Of a stretch of DNA of 64,000 bases, positions 1 through 8,822 are shown in pieces. How positions within the stretch are numbered: position 1 is the stretch's first letter; each line of letters begins with the position of its first letter. The stretch comes from Winslowiella toletana (GTDB lineage Bacteria; Pseudomonadota; Gammaproteobacteria; Enterobacterales; Enterobacteriaceae): contig NZ_JAGGMQ010000001.1 in the NCBI RefSeq assembly GCF_017875465.1, forward strand, positions 1,302,001 through 1,366,000, written 5' to 3'. A program made the position numbers and the translations under genes. Below the pieces are notes generated by a model. It was not told the DNA's origin. It did not search any database and saw nothing but the letters and a program-made list of their open reading frames with translations.

Positions 1-230
1 GCTGCTTTCGCTGCGTGGATGGCGTCCCGTAAGGGTTGCACCATCATCAGCATTCCCGGTCCGCCGCCGTAAGGACGTTCGTCTACGGTACGGTGCCGGT
101 CATAAGCGAAGTCACGAGGACTCCAGCTCTGAATGCTTAGCAGGCCGTTTTTTACTGCCCGACCAGTTACTCCGTAGTCGGTAATCGCGCGAAACATCTC
201 TGGAAACAGGCTAATTATGCCAATCCACAT
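1..230 (-). CDS. trmD: tRNA (guanine-37-N1)-methyltransferase, N-terminal part
   Basis: Only the first 76 codons lie in the window; the gene runs off the left edge. The start ATG (complement of 228-230) opens [13 protein letters not shown], followed by the GGGPGM segment that helps form the knotted SAM-binding fold of TrmD. The enzyme methylates N1 of G37 in tRNAs reading CNN codons and prevents +1 frameshifting. It is the third gene of the rpsP-rimM-trmD operon, 35 bases after rimM; rplS would be expected next, outside the window. Confidence 0.95.
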   Translation of the reverse strand, partial: MWIGIISLFPEMFRAITDYGVTGRAVKNGLLSIQSWSPRDFAYDRHRTVDERPYGGGPGMLMMVQPLRDAIHAAKA

Positions 231-265
231 TGATGGAACCGTCTGTTTACCGCAATCTTCGGAGG

Positions 266-814
266 TCAAAAACCAGGATCCCAATCTACTTCAATGGTGC
301 CGGTAGTGAGATCGACATTCTTGATAACCTGTTCATCAAGAAACGGAATTAACCGCTCCTTTGCACCGAATGCATCTTTCAGGTTTGCTCTGACGACGAG
401 AACGTCGTTTGAACCGGTTTCCATCAACTCAGTGACTTTACCCAATTCATAGCCTTGCGTAGTGACAACCTGGCAACCAATAAGGTCTTTCCAGTAATAG
501 TCACCCGTATCCAGCGCTGGCAATTGCCCGGAATCGACCACAATTTCGCAATTGGTGAAGAGTCCCGCAGCATCACGATCGTCAATGCCTTTGACTTTGA
601 TGATCATATCCTGATTGTGGCGCTTCCAGCCTTCCAGCTCGATAAGCTGCCATTGACCCGCACGCTGGATAAACCACGGCTGATAGTCAAAAATGCTTTC
701 GGCGTCTTCGGTGGAGGAAAACACTTTGAGCCAACCACGGATACCGTAGGCTCCACCCATCTTACCGAGAATTAACGGCTGAACAGGGGATTTCGCGGCG
801 TGTTGCTTGCTCAT
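266..814 (-). CDS. rimM: 16S rRNA processing protein RimM
   Basis: 182 residues, the same length as the E. coli protein. RimM binds ribosomal protein S19 in the 30S head and promotes late 16S maturation. An N-terminal beta-barrel domain ([18 protein letters not shown]) is followed by a PRC-barrel domain that includes YYWKDLIGC, and the C-terminus is EVDWDPGF. I chose the ATG giving MSKQ; a GTG three codons upstream also lies in the open frame but would leave only 9 bases after rpsP. Co-transcribed with rpsP and trmD. Confidence 0.95.
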   Translation of the reverse strand: MSKQHAAKSPVQPLILGKMGGAYGIRGWLKVFSSTEDAESIFDYQPWFIQRAGQWQLIELEGWKRHNQDMIIKVKGIDDRDAAGLFTNCEIVVDSGQLPALDTGDYYWKDLIGCQVVTTQGYELGKVTELMETGSNDVLVVRANLKDAFGAKERLIPFLDEQVIKNVDLTTGTIEVDWDPGF

Positions 815-832
815 GTTGACCACCGTGACAGA

Positions 833-1081
833 TTAAGCTGCTTTCTTTGCAGTCTTGATCAGCGCGTTAACGCGATCAGAAAGCGTTGCGCCCTGGCCAA
901 CCCAGTGCTCAATACGGTCCAGATCCAGACGCAGTGCTTCAGCCTGACCAGATGCGATCGGGTTGAAGAAACCAACGCGCTCGATGAAACGACCGTTGCG
1001 TGCATTGCGGCTGTCAGTGACAACTACCTGATAGAACGGACGCTTTTTCGCGCCGTGACGTGCCAAACGAATTGTTACCAT
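833..1081 (-). CDS. rpsP: 30S ribosomal protein S16
   Basis: 82 residues, the usual length, starting [18 protein letters not shown] and ending in a lysine/alanine-rich tail. S16 binds the 5' domain of 16S rRNA during early 30S assembly. It is the first gene of the rpsP-rimM-trmD operon. An AAGAGGA ribosome-binding site precedes the ATG. A terminator-like hairpin lies about 24 bases upstream and a promoter overlaps the ffh terminator, so expression is probably set in the leader. Confidence 0.97.
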   Translation of the reverse strand: MVTIRLARHGAKKRPFYQVVVTDSRNARNGRFIERVGFFNPIASGQAEALRLDLDRIEHWVGQGATLSDRVNALIKTAKKAA

Positions 1082-1104
1082 AACATCCTCTTAAGTTAAT
1101 AAAA

Positions 1105-1138
1105 CACCCGGGACCCAGCGAGGGGCGGGACCCGGGTG
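1105..1138 (-). promoter_or_regulatory. Attenuator-like hairpin in the rpsP leader
   Basis: Arms 1105-1116 and 1127-1138 pair over 11 of 12 positions, with a core CACCCGGG/CCCGGGTG stem. On the minus strand the stem is followed at once by TTTTATT and then the rpsP ribosome-binding site. It has the form of an intrinsic terminator but lies between the promoter and the first gene, so it may be an attenuator. The structure is visible; the regulatory role is inferred. Confidence 0.6.
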
Positions 1139-1149
1139 CAATATAAAAA

Positions 1150-1226
1150 GCCCGAAAATTTTACTCATTTTGGCGCAAAAAGCAATCGAAAGCTCACTAT
1201 GCTTTCCGGCCAGCCGATTTTCGGGC
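1150..1226 (-). terminator. Long-range terminator after ffh
   Basis: GCCCGAAAAT and ATTTTCGGGC form a 10-bp stem between 1217-1226 and 1150-1159. On the minus strand the distal arm is followed by TTTTTAT. The proximal arm begins 5 bases after the ffh stop. The loop is long and contains the rpsP promoter -35 region. Confidence 0.55.
1158..1185 (-). promoter_or_regulatory. Probable rpsP operon promoter
   Basis: On the minus strand, TTGCTT (complement of 1180-1185) and TAAAAT (complement of 1158-1163) are 16 bases apart, a reasonable sigma-70 promoter. The -10 element sits inside the distal arm of the ffh terminator, so the two signals are nested. This is sequence matching only. Confidence 0.5.
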
Positions 1227-1230
1227 CTGG

Positions 1231-2592
1231 TTAGCGACCGGGGAATCCCGGCGGCATCATACCTTTCATGCCACGCATCATCTTCGCCATGCCGCCTTTT
1301 TTCATCTTTTTCATCATACGCTGCATGTCGTCGAACTGCTTCAGCAAGCGGTTCACGTCCTGCACCTGCATACCGGAACCGGTTGCAATGCGGCGCTTAC
1401 GCGAACCTTTAATAATTTCTGGCTTCTCACGCTCTTTGCGCGTCATGGAGTTGATCATCGCTTCCATACGCACCAGAACTTTGTCATCCATCTGGGATTT
1501 AACATTGTCCGGCAACTGCCCCATACCTGGCAGTTTGCCCATCAGGCTGGCCATACCGCCCATATTGCGCATCTGTTTCAGCTGCTCAAGGAAGTCGTTA
1601 AGGTCGAAACCATCGCCCTTTTTCAGCTTAGTAGCCAGTTTCTCCGCTTGCGCGCGATCCACTTTGCTTTCGATATCTTCGATCAGCGACAGCACATCGC
1701 CCATGCCGAGAATACGCGAGGCGATACGTTCCGGGTAGAATGGCTCAAGCGCATCGGTCTTCTCACCGATACCCATAAACTTAATTGGCTTACCGGTAAT
1801 ATGACGAATTGACAGCGCCGCACCACCGCGCGCATCGCCGTCAACCTTTGTCAGCACCACACCGGTCAGCGGCAGCGCTTCATTAAACGCTTTAGCGGTA
1901 TTCGCCGCATCCTGGCCGGTCATCGCATCGACGACAAACAAGGTTTCCACCGGGTTAATCGCCGCGTGAACCTGTTTGATTTCGTCCATCATCGCTTCAT
2001 CGACGTGTAAACGACCGGCGGTATCCACCAGCAGCACGTCGTAGAACTTCAGTCTGGCCATTTGCAGCGCATTGTTGACGATATCAACCGGCTTCTGGCT
2101 CAGGTCCGACGGACAAAAATCAACGCCAACCTGTTCGGCCAGCGTTTCCAGCTGACGGATTGCCGCCGGACGATAGACGTCAGCCGACACCACCAGCACT
2201 TTCTTTTTATGCTTCTCGCGCAGGAACTTACCCAGTTTGGCGACACTGGTGGTTTTACCGGCGCCCTGCAAGCCCGCCATCAGTACCACGGCCGGTGGCT
2301 GCGCCGCCAGGTTCAGGGTGTTATTTTCATCACCCATCGCTGCGACCAGCTCGTTTTTCACGATCTTGACGAACTCCTGACCTGGGGTCAGGCTTTTGTT
2401 CACTTCATGACCCACCGCGCGCTCTTTGACGCGATTAATGAAGTCACGAACTACCGGCAGGGCGACATCGGCCTCCAGCAGCGCCATGCGCACTTCGCGC
2501 AGGGTTTCTTTGATGTTCTCTTCGGTCAGCCGTCCGCGTCCACTGATATTGCGCAGGGACTGCGACAAACGATCGGTTAAATTATCAAACAT
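1231..2592 (-). CDS. ffh: Signal recognition particle protein Ffh (SRP54)
   Basis: 453 residues. Ffh binds 4.5S RNA and signal sequences of nascent inner-membrane proteins and delivers ribosomes to the receptor FtsY. An N-domain helical bundle (1-90) precedes the GTPase G domain with the P-loop GLQGAGKTT (107-115) and a DTAGR motif near residue 190. The C-terminal M domain (about 330-453) is methionine-rich (MKKMKKGGMAKMMRGMKGMM) and binds signal peptides and RNA. Divergent from ypjD with about 170 bases between them. Confidence 0.97.
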   Translation of the reverse strand: MFDNLTDRLSQSLRNISGRGRLTEENIKETLREVRMALLEADVALPVVRDFINRVKERAVGHEVNKSLTPGQEFVKIVKNELVAAMGDENNTLNLAAQPPAVVLMAGLQGAGKTTSVAKLGKFLREKHKKKVLVVSADVYRPAAIRQLETLAEQVGVDFCPSDLSQKPVDIVNNALQMARLKFYDVLLVDTAGRLHVDEAMMDEIKQVHAAINPVETLFVVDAMTGQDAANTAKAFNEALPLTGVVLTKVDGDARGGAALSIRHITGKPIKFMGIGEKTDALEPFYPERIASRILGMGDVLSLIEDIESKVDRAQAEKLATKLKKGDGFDLNDFLEQLKQMRNMGGMASLMGKLPGMGQLPDNVKSQMDDKVLVRMEAMINSMTRKEREKPEIIKGSRKRRIATGSGMQVQDVNRLLKQFDDMQRMMKKMKKGGMAKMMRGMKGMMPPGFPGR

Positions 2593-2761
2593 TGTCTCTC
2601 GCTTTTACGTCATATACAGAGGTCGCCCAGGCGACACAATTCGGCGGATTATAGCACGAAGCAATGACGATCTCTGCAATCGGCGATCAGAACGTTTGGA
2701 GCCTGCTGCTACGGGCGCTATACTGCTGTTTTTATTCACTGGCCGGTACCTGACAACATCT

Positions 2762-3550
2762 ATGTTCGTTTTCGCGATTCTGGCGCTTCTCGCCTACTCA
2801 ATCAGCCTTGCCCTGATCATCCCCAGCCTGTTGCGTAAAAACAGCGCATGGCGGCGTCTGGCGGTTCTCTCTGCCTGCGTCGCGCTGGTGTCTCACGGTA
2901 TAGCGTTGCAGCAACGAATATTTGCCATGGACGGAGGTCAGAATCTTAGCCTGCTGAATATCGGGTCGCTGGTCAGCCTGCTGATCTGTCTGATTATGAC
3001 CATCGTCGCTTCGCGCAATCGTGGCTGGGTGCTGTTGCCGCTGGTGTATAGCTTCGCGCTGATTAATCTCGCCTTTGCCGCGTTTCTGCCCAATGCGTTT
3101 ATCACCCATCTGGAAACCACGCCGGGGATGATGATTCATATTGGTCTGGCGCTGCTGGCCTATGCCACCCTGATTATCGCCGCGCTTTATGCGCTGCAAC
3201 TGGCATGGATTGATTATCAGCTGAAAAATAAAAAGCTGGCCTTCAGCCAGGATATGCCGCCGCTGATGGTGATTGAACGCAAAATGTTCCATATCACTCA
3301 GGTTGGCGTTGTGCTGCTGACGCTGGTGCTCTGCACTGGCTTGTTCTATATGCAGGATCTCTTTAACCGCGAAAACGTCGATAAAGCAGTACTGTCGATT
3401 CTCGCCTGGTTTGTTTACATCGTATTGCTCTGGGGCCACTATCATGAGGGCTGGCGCGGTCGTCGCGTCGTCTGGTTTAACTGTGGCGGCGCACTGTTGC
3501 TGACCATGGCCTACTTCGGTAGTCGCGTCCTGCAACACCTCATGTCCTGA
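2762..3550 (+). CDS. ypjD: Inner-membrane protein YpjD, CcsA/HemX-like
   Basis: 262 residues. The open frame extends further upstream, but homology to E. coli YpjD begins at this ATG (MFVFAILALLAYS) and the upstream part overlaps ffh in antisense. About eight hydrophobic segments are visible; GHYHEGWRGRR near the C-terminus resembles the conserved region of cytochrome c assembly CcsA proteins. The biochemical role is not settled. It precedes a CBS-domain transporter gene by 25 bases, as in E. coli, and the two probably form an operon. Confidence 0.9.
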   Translation: MFVFAILALLAYSISLALIIPSLLRKNSAWRRLAVLSACVALVSHGIALQQRIFAMDGGQNLSLLNIGSLVSLLICLIMTIVASRNRGWVLLPLVYSFALINLAFAAFLPNAFITHLETTPGMMIHIGLALLAYATLIIAALYALQLAWIDYQLKNKKLAFSQDMPPLMVIERKMFHITQVGVVLLTLVLCTGLFYMQDLFNRENVDKAVLSILAWFVYIVLLWGHYHEGWRGRRVVWFNCGGALLLTMAYFGSRVLQHLMS

Positions 3551-3575
3551 CCTTTCACCACAAGGAATTTTTGCG

Positions 3576-4862
3576 TTGGAACATGTTTCCACCACCACCC
3601 TGATTATCACGCTGGTCATTATGGTCCTGATTTCCGCTTACTTCTCCAGTTCGGAAACCGGGATGATGATGCTTAACCGCTATCGCCTGCGGCATCAGGC
3701 GAAAAATGGCCACCGCGCTGCGCGCCGCGTCGAGAAACTGCTGCGCCGTCCCGATCGCCTTATCAGCCTGGTGCTGATCGGTAATAACCTCGTTAATATT
3801 CTCGCCTCTTCGCTGGCGACTATCGTCGGTATGCGGCTGTATGGTGACGCCGGTGTAGCGATTGCTACCGGCGTGCTGACGTTTGTCGTTCTGGTGTTTG
3901 CCGAAGTGCTGCCGAAAACCGTGGCGGCGCTCTATCCGGAAAAGGTGGCGTTTCCCAGCAGCGTGCTGCTTGGGCCGCTACAGATTGTGATGATGCCGCT
4001 GGTATGGCTGCTGAATACCATTACACGCATGCTGATGCGCATGGTTGGCATGAAGACCGATGGCGCGATCAGCGCTGCGCTGAGCAAAGATGAGCTGCGC
4101 ACCATCGTCTATGAGTCACGTTCGAAGATGTCGAGTCGCAATCAGGATATGTTGTTGTCGGTGCTGGATCTGGAAAAGGTCACCGTGGACGACATTATGG
4201 TGCCACGCAATGAGATTGTCGGCATCAACGTTAATGACGACTGGAAGTCGATTATCCGTCAGCTCAGCCACTCCCCGCACGGTCGCATCGTGCTGTATCG
4301 CGATTCGCTGGAGGATATTGTCGGCATGCTGCGCGTACGCGAAGCCTGGCGCATGATGACCGAGAAGAAAGAGTTTACTAAAGAGAATCTGCTGCGCGCG
4401 GCGGATGAGATCTACTACGTGCCGGAAGGTACGCCGCTGAATGTGCAGCTGGTGAAGTTTCAGCGCAATAAGAAGAAAGCGGGTCTGGTGGTCGATGAGT
4501 ATGGCGATATTAAAGGGCTGGTCACCATCGAAGATATTCTGGAAGAGATTGTCGGTGATTTCACCACCTCAATGTCGCCAACGCTGGCCGAAGAAGTGAT
4601 GCCGCAGAATGATGGTTCAGTACTGATTGAAGGCAGCGCTAACCTGCGTGAGCTGAATAAGGCCTTTAACTGGACGCTACCGGAAGAGGATGCCCGCACC
4701 GTCAATGGCATGCTGCTGGAGGCGTTACAGGAGATCCCTTCTGCCGGCACCACGGTCAGTATTGGCCATTACGCTATCGATATTCTTGATGTGCAGGAAA
4801 ATATGGTCAAGCAGGTAAAGATTACACCGCAGAAACCGCTGAAAGAGTCCGTGGGATCCTGA
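3576..4862 (+). CDS. yfjD: CNNM/CorB-type membrane protein with CBS domains (YfjD family)
   Basis: 428 residues from a TTG start preceded by AAGGAAT. An N-terminal DUF21/CNNM membrane domain with about four helices (SAYFSSSETGMM, then LIGNNLVNILASSLAT) is followed by paired CBS domains (VDDIMVPRNEIVG and GLVTIEDILEEIVGD) and a C-terminal CorC/HlyC-type domain. Relatives are linked to Mg2+/Co2+ transport or resistance. Nearly collinear with E. coli YfjD, and convergent with luxS across a REP pair. Confidence 0.92.
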   Translation: MEHVSTTTLIITLVIMVLISAYFSSSETGMMMLNRYRLRHQAKNGHRAARRVEKLLRRPDRLISLVLIGNNLVNILASSLATIVGMRLYGDAGVAIATGVLTFVVLVFAEVLPKTVAALYPEKVAFPSSVLLGPLQIVMMPLVWLLNTITRMLMRMVGMKTDGAISAALSKDELRTIVYESRSKMSSRNQDMLLSVLDLEKVTVDDIMVPRNEIVGINVNDDWKSIIRQLSHSPHGRIVLYRDSLEDIVGMLRVREAWRMMTEKKEFTKENLLRAADEIYYVPEGTPLNVQLVKFQRNKKKAGLVVDEYGDIKGLVTIEDILEEIVGDFTTSMSPTLAEEVMPQNDGSVLIEGSANLRELNKAFNWTLPEEDARTVNGMLLEALQEIPSAGTTVSIGHYAIDILDVQENMVKQVKITPQKPLKESVGS

Positions 4863-4866
4863 AAAC

Positions 4867-4920
4867 GGGCGGCGAGAACGCCGCCCCTACGCTTCTGTAG
4901 GGGAGCCGTTATCGGCTCCC
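4867..4920. repeat. Inverted REP pair (BIME-like) between yfjD and luxS
   Basis: Two 24-base units face each other across 6 bases. Unit 1 (4867-4890, minus) reads GTAG + GGGCGGCG-TTCT-CGCCGCCC. Unit 2 (4897-4920, plus) reads GTAG + GGGAGCCG-TTAT-CGGCTCCC. A GTAG head plus a perfect 8-bp palindrome is the pattern known for RAYT-associated REP elements. The pair sits between convergent genes and ends 4 bases from the luxS stop, so it may also act as a bidirectional terminator. Confidence 0.85.
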
Positions 4921-4924
4921 ACTT

Positions 4925-5440
4925 CTAGATATGCAGTTCCTGCAGTTTATCTTTTGGCAGCGCCAGTTCATCATTGTGATTAACGCGAATGTCACTATCA
5001 ACGATATGACGCGCGATCTCCTGCGCTTCGTCCAGTGAGTGCATTTCGAAGGTACCACACTGATATTCATTCAGTTCCGGGATCTTACGCTGGTCGGTCA
5101 CTTTCAGCACATCGCCCATCGCGGCTTTCCATGCGGCAGCCACACGCTGCTCATCCGGCGTACCAATCAGGCTCATATAGAAGCCGGTACGGCAGCCCAT
5201 TGGTGAGATATCAATAATTTCCACACCGTCGCCATTCAGGTGATTACGCATAAAGCCGGCAAACAGATGCTCCAGCGTATGAATACCACGCTCTGGCATC
5301 ACTTCTTTGTTCGGCTTGCAAAAACGCAGGTCAAAAACGGTGATGGCATCGCCATGTGGCGTATTCATGGTTTTTGCAACGCGTACCGCAGGTGCGGCCA
5401 TGATCGTATGATCGACAGTAAAGCTATCCAGCAGTGGCAT
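4925..5440 (-). CDS. luxS: S-ribosylhomocysteine lyase (AI-2 synthesis)
   Basis: 171 residues. LuxS cleaves S-ribosylhomocysteine to homocysteine and DPD, the precursor of autoinducer-2, in the activated methyl cycle. The metal ligands HTLEH, the catalytic region [11 protein letters not shown] and an EMHSLDEAQ segment are present. A near-perfect AGGAGGTGA ribosome-binding site precedes the ATG. The micA sRNA lies immediately upstream on the opposite strand, as in E. coli. Confidence 0.97.
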   Translation of the reverse strand: MPLLDSFTVDHTIMAAPAVRVAKTMNTPHGDAITVFDLRFCKPNKEVMPERGIHTLEHLFAGFMRNHLNGDGVEIIDISPMGCRTGFYMSLIGTPDEQRVAAAWKAAMGDVLKVTDQRKIPELNEYQCGTFEMHSLDEAQEIARHIVDSDIRVNHNDELALPKDKLQELHI

Positions 5441-5480
5441 ATTGTCACCTCCTGTTTTTAGAAAATATTTTCAGAACGAT

Positions 5481-5508
5481 GAAACTTTTCTTATCACCGT
5501 ACGTCTGA
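5481..5508 (+). promoter_or_regulatory. Sigma-E promoter of micA
   Basis: GAAACTT (5481-5487) and TCTGA (5504-5508) are separated by 16 bases, matching the sigma-E consensus (GGAACTT, about 16 bases, TCTGA). The predicted start is 7 bases downstream at 5515, the first base of micA. Confidence 0.8.
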
Positions 5509-5514
5509 ATAAGT

Positions 5515-5590
5515 GAAAGACGCGCATTTTGTTATCATCATCCCTGACAACACAGAGATGTTAATTTGGCCACATTGATGTGGCCATTTT
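5515..5590 (+). ncRNA. micA: MicA small RNA
   Basis: The 5' part GAAAGACGCGCATTTTGTTA matches the conserved seed region of E. coli MicA with a single extra T. A CATCATCCCTGA/CAGAGATG element follows, and the RNA ends with GGCCACAT-TG-ATGTGGCC and a T-rich tail, the Hfq-type terminator. It lies between luxS and gshA on the opposite strand, exactly as in E. coli. MicA is made under envelope stress and represses ompA and other outer-membrane mRNAs. The 3' end overlaps the region just beyond the gshA stop. Confidence 0.93.
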
Positions 5591-5595
5591 CTTTT

Positions 5596-7158
5596 CTAGC
5601 CCGCCTTACTGGCGAGGAACGCTTCAAAACTTAACGTATCGCTCTCTTCAATTTGCTGCTGACTGGCACGGGAACGCTGCGCTTCTTCAGTAAAATCTTC
5701 TTCACTCAGCACTTCTAAATGCTCTTCTGCCAGCATATGGCGATACTGCTCCGCCAGCGCTAAGCCCGTGCCGCCGATACCGTTTTCCATCATCGCATGC
5801 AGAATTCGCGCTGAATAAGTCAGCTCCGGATCGTCAAACGACGCCACCAGCTGATCGCACACTTCCTGATAACGACGATCGCCCTGATTACCATCTAAGG
5901 TTTCGGCGACGCGACGCAGATCGCGGAACAGTTTCTTGCCGACATCCATCAGCGGTTCCTGCGCTTCTTCACAGCCCATACCGATAGTCTGGCCCGGTTT
6001 ACGCCCTTCCAGAATCACACGATTCCAGTTTTTGCGGGTGCAGAGAAGTTCATCACTACTCATTTCTGGCGCATCTGCCAGAGTACACCAAATCAGGAAA
6101 AGATCGAGGAAACGCACCTGGTTGGCATCGACGCCGATCGGTGAGAACGGGTTGATATCCAGCGAGCGCACTTCGATATATTCGATCCCGCCACGTAGCA
6201 GCGCATCGGAAGGCGCTTCGCCCGATTTGGTGACCCGCTTCGGTCGAATCGGCGCATAGAGTTCATTTTCAATCTGCAACACATTGGTATTCAACTGCAA
6301 ATAGTTGCCGTTTTCATCTTTAACGCCGATTTCCGCGTACTCTGCCGATGGCGTTTTAATCGCCTTCTTCAGCGCATCAACATAGTCAGGCAGATTATTA
6401 AAGGTGATGCCAAGGCTGTTCTGCGACTTATTGGTGTAACCAAGGTCGCTCAGGCGCAGCGAGGTGGCATATGGCATATACAGCATGCCCTTCTCGCTTT
6501 TCTTAAACGGCAGACTGCTTTCTTTGCCTTGCAGGAAAGAGGAGCAGATGGCCGGCGAGGCGCCAAACAGGTAAGGAATAATCCAGCCGAAGCGGTAGTA
6601 GTTACGGATCAGCCGCAGGTAACCGTCGGAGATCGCCTCTTTACCGCTCTCGATATCTTCCACGCCCGCCCACTCCTGCCAGAACGACAGCGGCAGCGAG
6701 AAGTTATAGTGGACGCCGGAGATAGTTTGCATCAGCGCGCCATAACGGTTTTTCAGCCCCTGACGATACAGGGTCTTCATGCGGCCAATATTGGAACTGC
6801 CATATTGCGCCAGTTCAATATCGTCACCGGCATCAACAAAGCACGGCATGCTAAACGGCCACATCCGCTCTTCACCGAGATCGCGCGCCACATGACGATG
6901 GATATCACGCAGGAAGGCCAGCAAATGATCGATATCATCATCAACCGGAGTAATAAATTCGAGCAGCGTCTCAGCAAAATCGGTGGTGATCCATTTATGG
7001 GTCAGCGCTGAACCGAGAGAGTCAGGATGTCCGGTGGTTGCCAGACGGCCATCTGGCCTGACGCGCAGTGTTTCACGTTCAATACCGCGGCAGATGCCAG
7101 TTAACGCGTTGGGATGAGCTTCCAGCCAGGAAAGCGCCTGTGATACGTCCGGGATCAA
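5596..7158 (-). CDS. gshA: Glutamate-cysteine ligase
   Basis: 520 residues. GshA joins glutamate and cysteine, the first and limiting step of glutathione synthesis. I chose the TTG that gives (M)[12 protein letters not shown], because GGGAGGT lies 4-5 bases upstream and E. coli gshA also starts with TTG here; an ATG 14 codons upstream keeps the frame open but has no such site. Recognisable blocks include [16 protein letters not shown], the [14 protein letters not shown] region and [15 protein letters not shown]. The weak start codon presumably limits expression. Confidence 0.93.
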   Translation of the reverse strand: MIPDVSQALSWLEAHPNALTGICRGIERETLRVRPDGRLATTGHPDSLGSALTHKWITTDFAETLLEFITPVDDDIDHLLAFLRDIHRHVARDLGEERMWPFSMPCFVDAGDDIELAQYGSSNIGRMKTLYRQGLKNRYGALMQTISGVHYNFSLPLSFWQEWAGVEDIESGKEAISDGYLRLIRNYYRFGWIIPYLFGASPAICSSFLQGKESSLPFKKSEKGMLYMPYATSLRLSDLGYTNKSQNSLGITFNNLPDYVDALKKAIKTPSAEYAEIGVKDENGNYLQLNTNVLQIENELYAPIRPKRVTKSGEAPSDALLRGGIEYIEVRSLDINPFSPIGVDANQVRFLDLFLIWCTLADAPEMSSDELLCTRKNWNRVILEGRKPGQTIGMGCEEAQEPLMDVGKKLFRDLRRVAETLDGNQGDRRYQEVCDQLVASFDDPELTYSARILHAMMENGIGGTGLALAEQYRHMLAEEHLEVLSEEDFTEEAQRSRASQQQIEESDTLSFEAFLASKAG

Positions 7159-7231
7159 ATTGACCTCCCGCTCAGAGAAAAATTTATTATTGTTTAGCAT
7201 AATGTTAACCGTAGCCCCGAATCAGCAAGAA

Positions 7232-7663
7232 TCAATGCCACCACTCCATGCCCTGTAATGTTGCGATCGCAACCACTATGTAACGTAGTGTCTTTCCAAT
7301 AGCTAAATACAGCACCACCGGCAGCCACGACAAACGCAGCCATCCAGCAATAACGCACAGCAGATCGCCAACTACCGGCAACCAGCTTAATAACAGTGCT
7401 GCAGGACCTAAACGATTCAACCACGCTGTTGCTGTGTTATGCCATCGCCCCTGCTGCTTTGTCTGCGGCAGTAAGCGACCAATGAAAACATTCGTCAAAC
7501 CGCCGAGTGTGTTCCCCAATGCGGCGATAAAAATCAACCCAGTCACTGACGACGTCCCTGCTACCAGTAAAGCGACCAGTAGCACCTCAGAACTGCCCGG
7601 AAGCAGCGTAGCGCTGAGAAAGCTACTGGCAAACAATGAACCGTAACTCAACCACTCACTCAC
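7232..7663 (-). CDS. yqaA: DedA/VTT-family inner-membrane protein YqaA
   Basis: 143 residues, strongly hydrophobic, with four or five membrane segments. It carries the family pattern LPGSSEVLL near the N-terminus, a GNTLGGLTN turn, and LSWLPVVGDLLCVIAGWLRL. VTT/DedA proteins are implicated in membrane lipid flipping and proton-motive-force homeostasis; the exact role of YqaA is unknown. The start overlaps the end of yqaB by 4 bases (translational coupling), and the pair lies upstream of gshA as in E. coli. Confidence 0.9.
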   Translation of the reverse strand: MSEWLSYGSLFASSFLSATLLPGSSEVLLVALLVAGTSSVTGLIFIAALGNTLGGLTNVFIGRLLPQTKQQGRWHNTATAWLNRLGPAALLLSWLPVVGDLLCVIAGWLRLSWLPVVLYLAIGKTLRYIVVAIATLQGMEWWH

Positions 7664-8226
7664 AGCAGACGGACATCGACAGCGTCCATCCCGGCGGCTT
7701 TTGCCGCCTGCAGACCAAAGTCTGCATCTTCAAATACCACGCACTTGCCAGGCTCAACGCCCATCAGCTGTGCGCAGCGCAGAAAAGTATCTGGCTCAGG
7801 TTTATGGCGCTGCACATCGTCAGCGCCGACAAGCGCATCAAAGCAGTCGCGAATCCCTAAATGACGCAGCAGCATATCGGCCATCTGATGCTCACTTCCG
7901 GTACCGACCGACATTGGACGACGCCCGTGATACGCCTTCACCACCTCAACCAGCGGCAGAGGCTGCACTGAATCCAGCAGCATCTCTTTCAACGCTGTGG
8001 TTTTCTCAGCGGCGAGCGCATAAGGATCGAGATCCGCCTGATGGCTGGCGATAATAAACTGCGCAATGCGCCAGGTTGGAGAGCCATTCAGTCCGATAAT
8101 AGCGGCTTCGTCAAAGGTCATGCCGTGACGCGCCAGCACTTCGCGCCAGGCTTTACGATGCGTCGGCTCCGTATCCAGGATGGTGCCGTCCATATCGAAA
8201 ATCAAGCCGTCATAACGATCGTACAT
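7660..8226 (-). CDS. yqaB: HAD-family sugar-phosphate phosphatase YqaB
   Basis: 188 residues. HAD motif I DMDGTILDTEP supplies the nucleophile and acid aspartates; motif II is GTGSEHQ; motif III lysine lies in HKPEPDTF; motif IV is FEDADFG. E. coli YqaB hydrolyses fructose-1-phosphate and related sugar phosphates, so a similar house-cleaning role is likely. It overlaps yqaA by 4 bases. The 200 bases upstream contain no gene and lead into the tRNA-cluster repeats. Confidence 0.92.
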   Translation of the reverse strand: MYDRYDGLIFDMDGTILDTEPTHRKAWREVLARHGMTFDEAAIIGLNGSPTWRIAQFIIASHQADLDPYALAAEKTTALKEMLLDSVQPLPLVEVVKAYHGRRPMSVGTGSEHQMADMLLRHLGIRDCFDALVGADDVQRHKPEPDTFLRCAQLMGVEPGKCVVFEDADFGLQAAKAAGMDAVDVRLL

Positions 8227-8437
8227 TGTCTCTCCAGCATTATCGCAACCAGTCTTTACTTTATCGTAAAGTCCCTGGGTTGTCGCTGTTAGCGATTAAC
8301 AGCAAATGCTTTGAAAGCATTGGGGATTTTATAAATCAGATAAAGGTCAGGGAGGGAAAACCATTAAAAACAGATAATTTCAGCGAAAACAGGGAGTGTG
8401 GAGTGATTGTTTAATTTATCAGGAGAGAAACGGCAAA
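8227..8437. other. Intergenic DNA between yqaB and the tRNA cluster
   Basis: About 210 bases, AT-rich toward the right. It should contain the yqaB promoter and the 3' end of the tRNA transcript. I see no convincing ORF, strong hairpin or repeat. Confidence 0.6.
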
Positions 8438-8571
8438 TGATGTATCCAGGAGGGTGACCCGGCTTCGCCTAGCCCTGCGGGCCATTGCTGAAGCAACGTT
8501 ATCCTCCTTGTCGCTGGCTGTAACGCTTTTACTGCATGCCAGAACAAAGTTGCGATTCGCTGAGAGCAATA
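8438..8571 (-). repeat. tRNA-Arg downstream repeat, distal copy (rtT-like)
   Basis: On the minus strand this unit begins directly after the last tRNA-Arg and ends at 8438-8455 in a fossil of the tRNA 3' end (15 of 18 bases match). The interior (8456-8571) is about 85 percent identical to 8707-8822. It recalls the repeats in E. coli tyrT and argV operons that carry the terminal 18-19 bases of the tRNA and are processed into rtT RNA. Confidence 0.75.
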
Positions 8572-8648
8572 TGGTGCATCCAGGAGGATTCGAACCTCCG
8601 ACCGCTCGGTTCGTAGCCGAGTACTCTATCCAGCTGAGCTATGGATGC
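8572..8648 (-). tRNA. tRNA-Arg(ACG), copy 1 (promoter-distal)
   Basis: 77 bases with encoded CCA. Anticodon loop CTACGAA gives ACG (wobble A becomes inosine), TTCGAAT in the T loop, acceptor GCATCCA...TGGATGC. It is the E. coli argV-type sequence and is identical to the three copies upstream. Confidence 0.97.
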
Positions 8649-8688
8649 ATGGGGAAACATGTTGCGGGATACTGCAAGACTGCTTAAA

Positions 8689-8822
8689 TGGTGCATCCTG
8701 GAGGATGACCCGGCTTCGCCTCGCCCTGCGGGCCGTTGCTGAAGCAACGTTCTCCTCCTTGTTGCTGGCGGTAATGCTTTTACAACATGCCAGAACAAAG
8801 TTGCTGTTCATTTAAAGCAAGA
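8689..8822 (-). repeat. tRNA-Arg spacer repeat, proximal copy (rtT-like)
   Basis: Lies between tRNA-Arg copies 2 and 1. Its distal end (8689-8706) reproduces the last 18 bases of tRNA-Arg, including CCA, with one mismatch. GGAGGAT and a complementary ATCCTCC/TCCTCC tract flank a GC-rich hairpin region. It is the paralogue of 8438-8571. A duplicated unit of tRNA plus spacer is the simplest explanation. Confidence 0.8.

Noticed and set aside
2426..2761. N-terminal extension of YpjD
   Set aside because: It is antisense to ffh and its promoter region, and homology to YpjD begins only at 2762.
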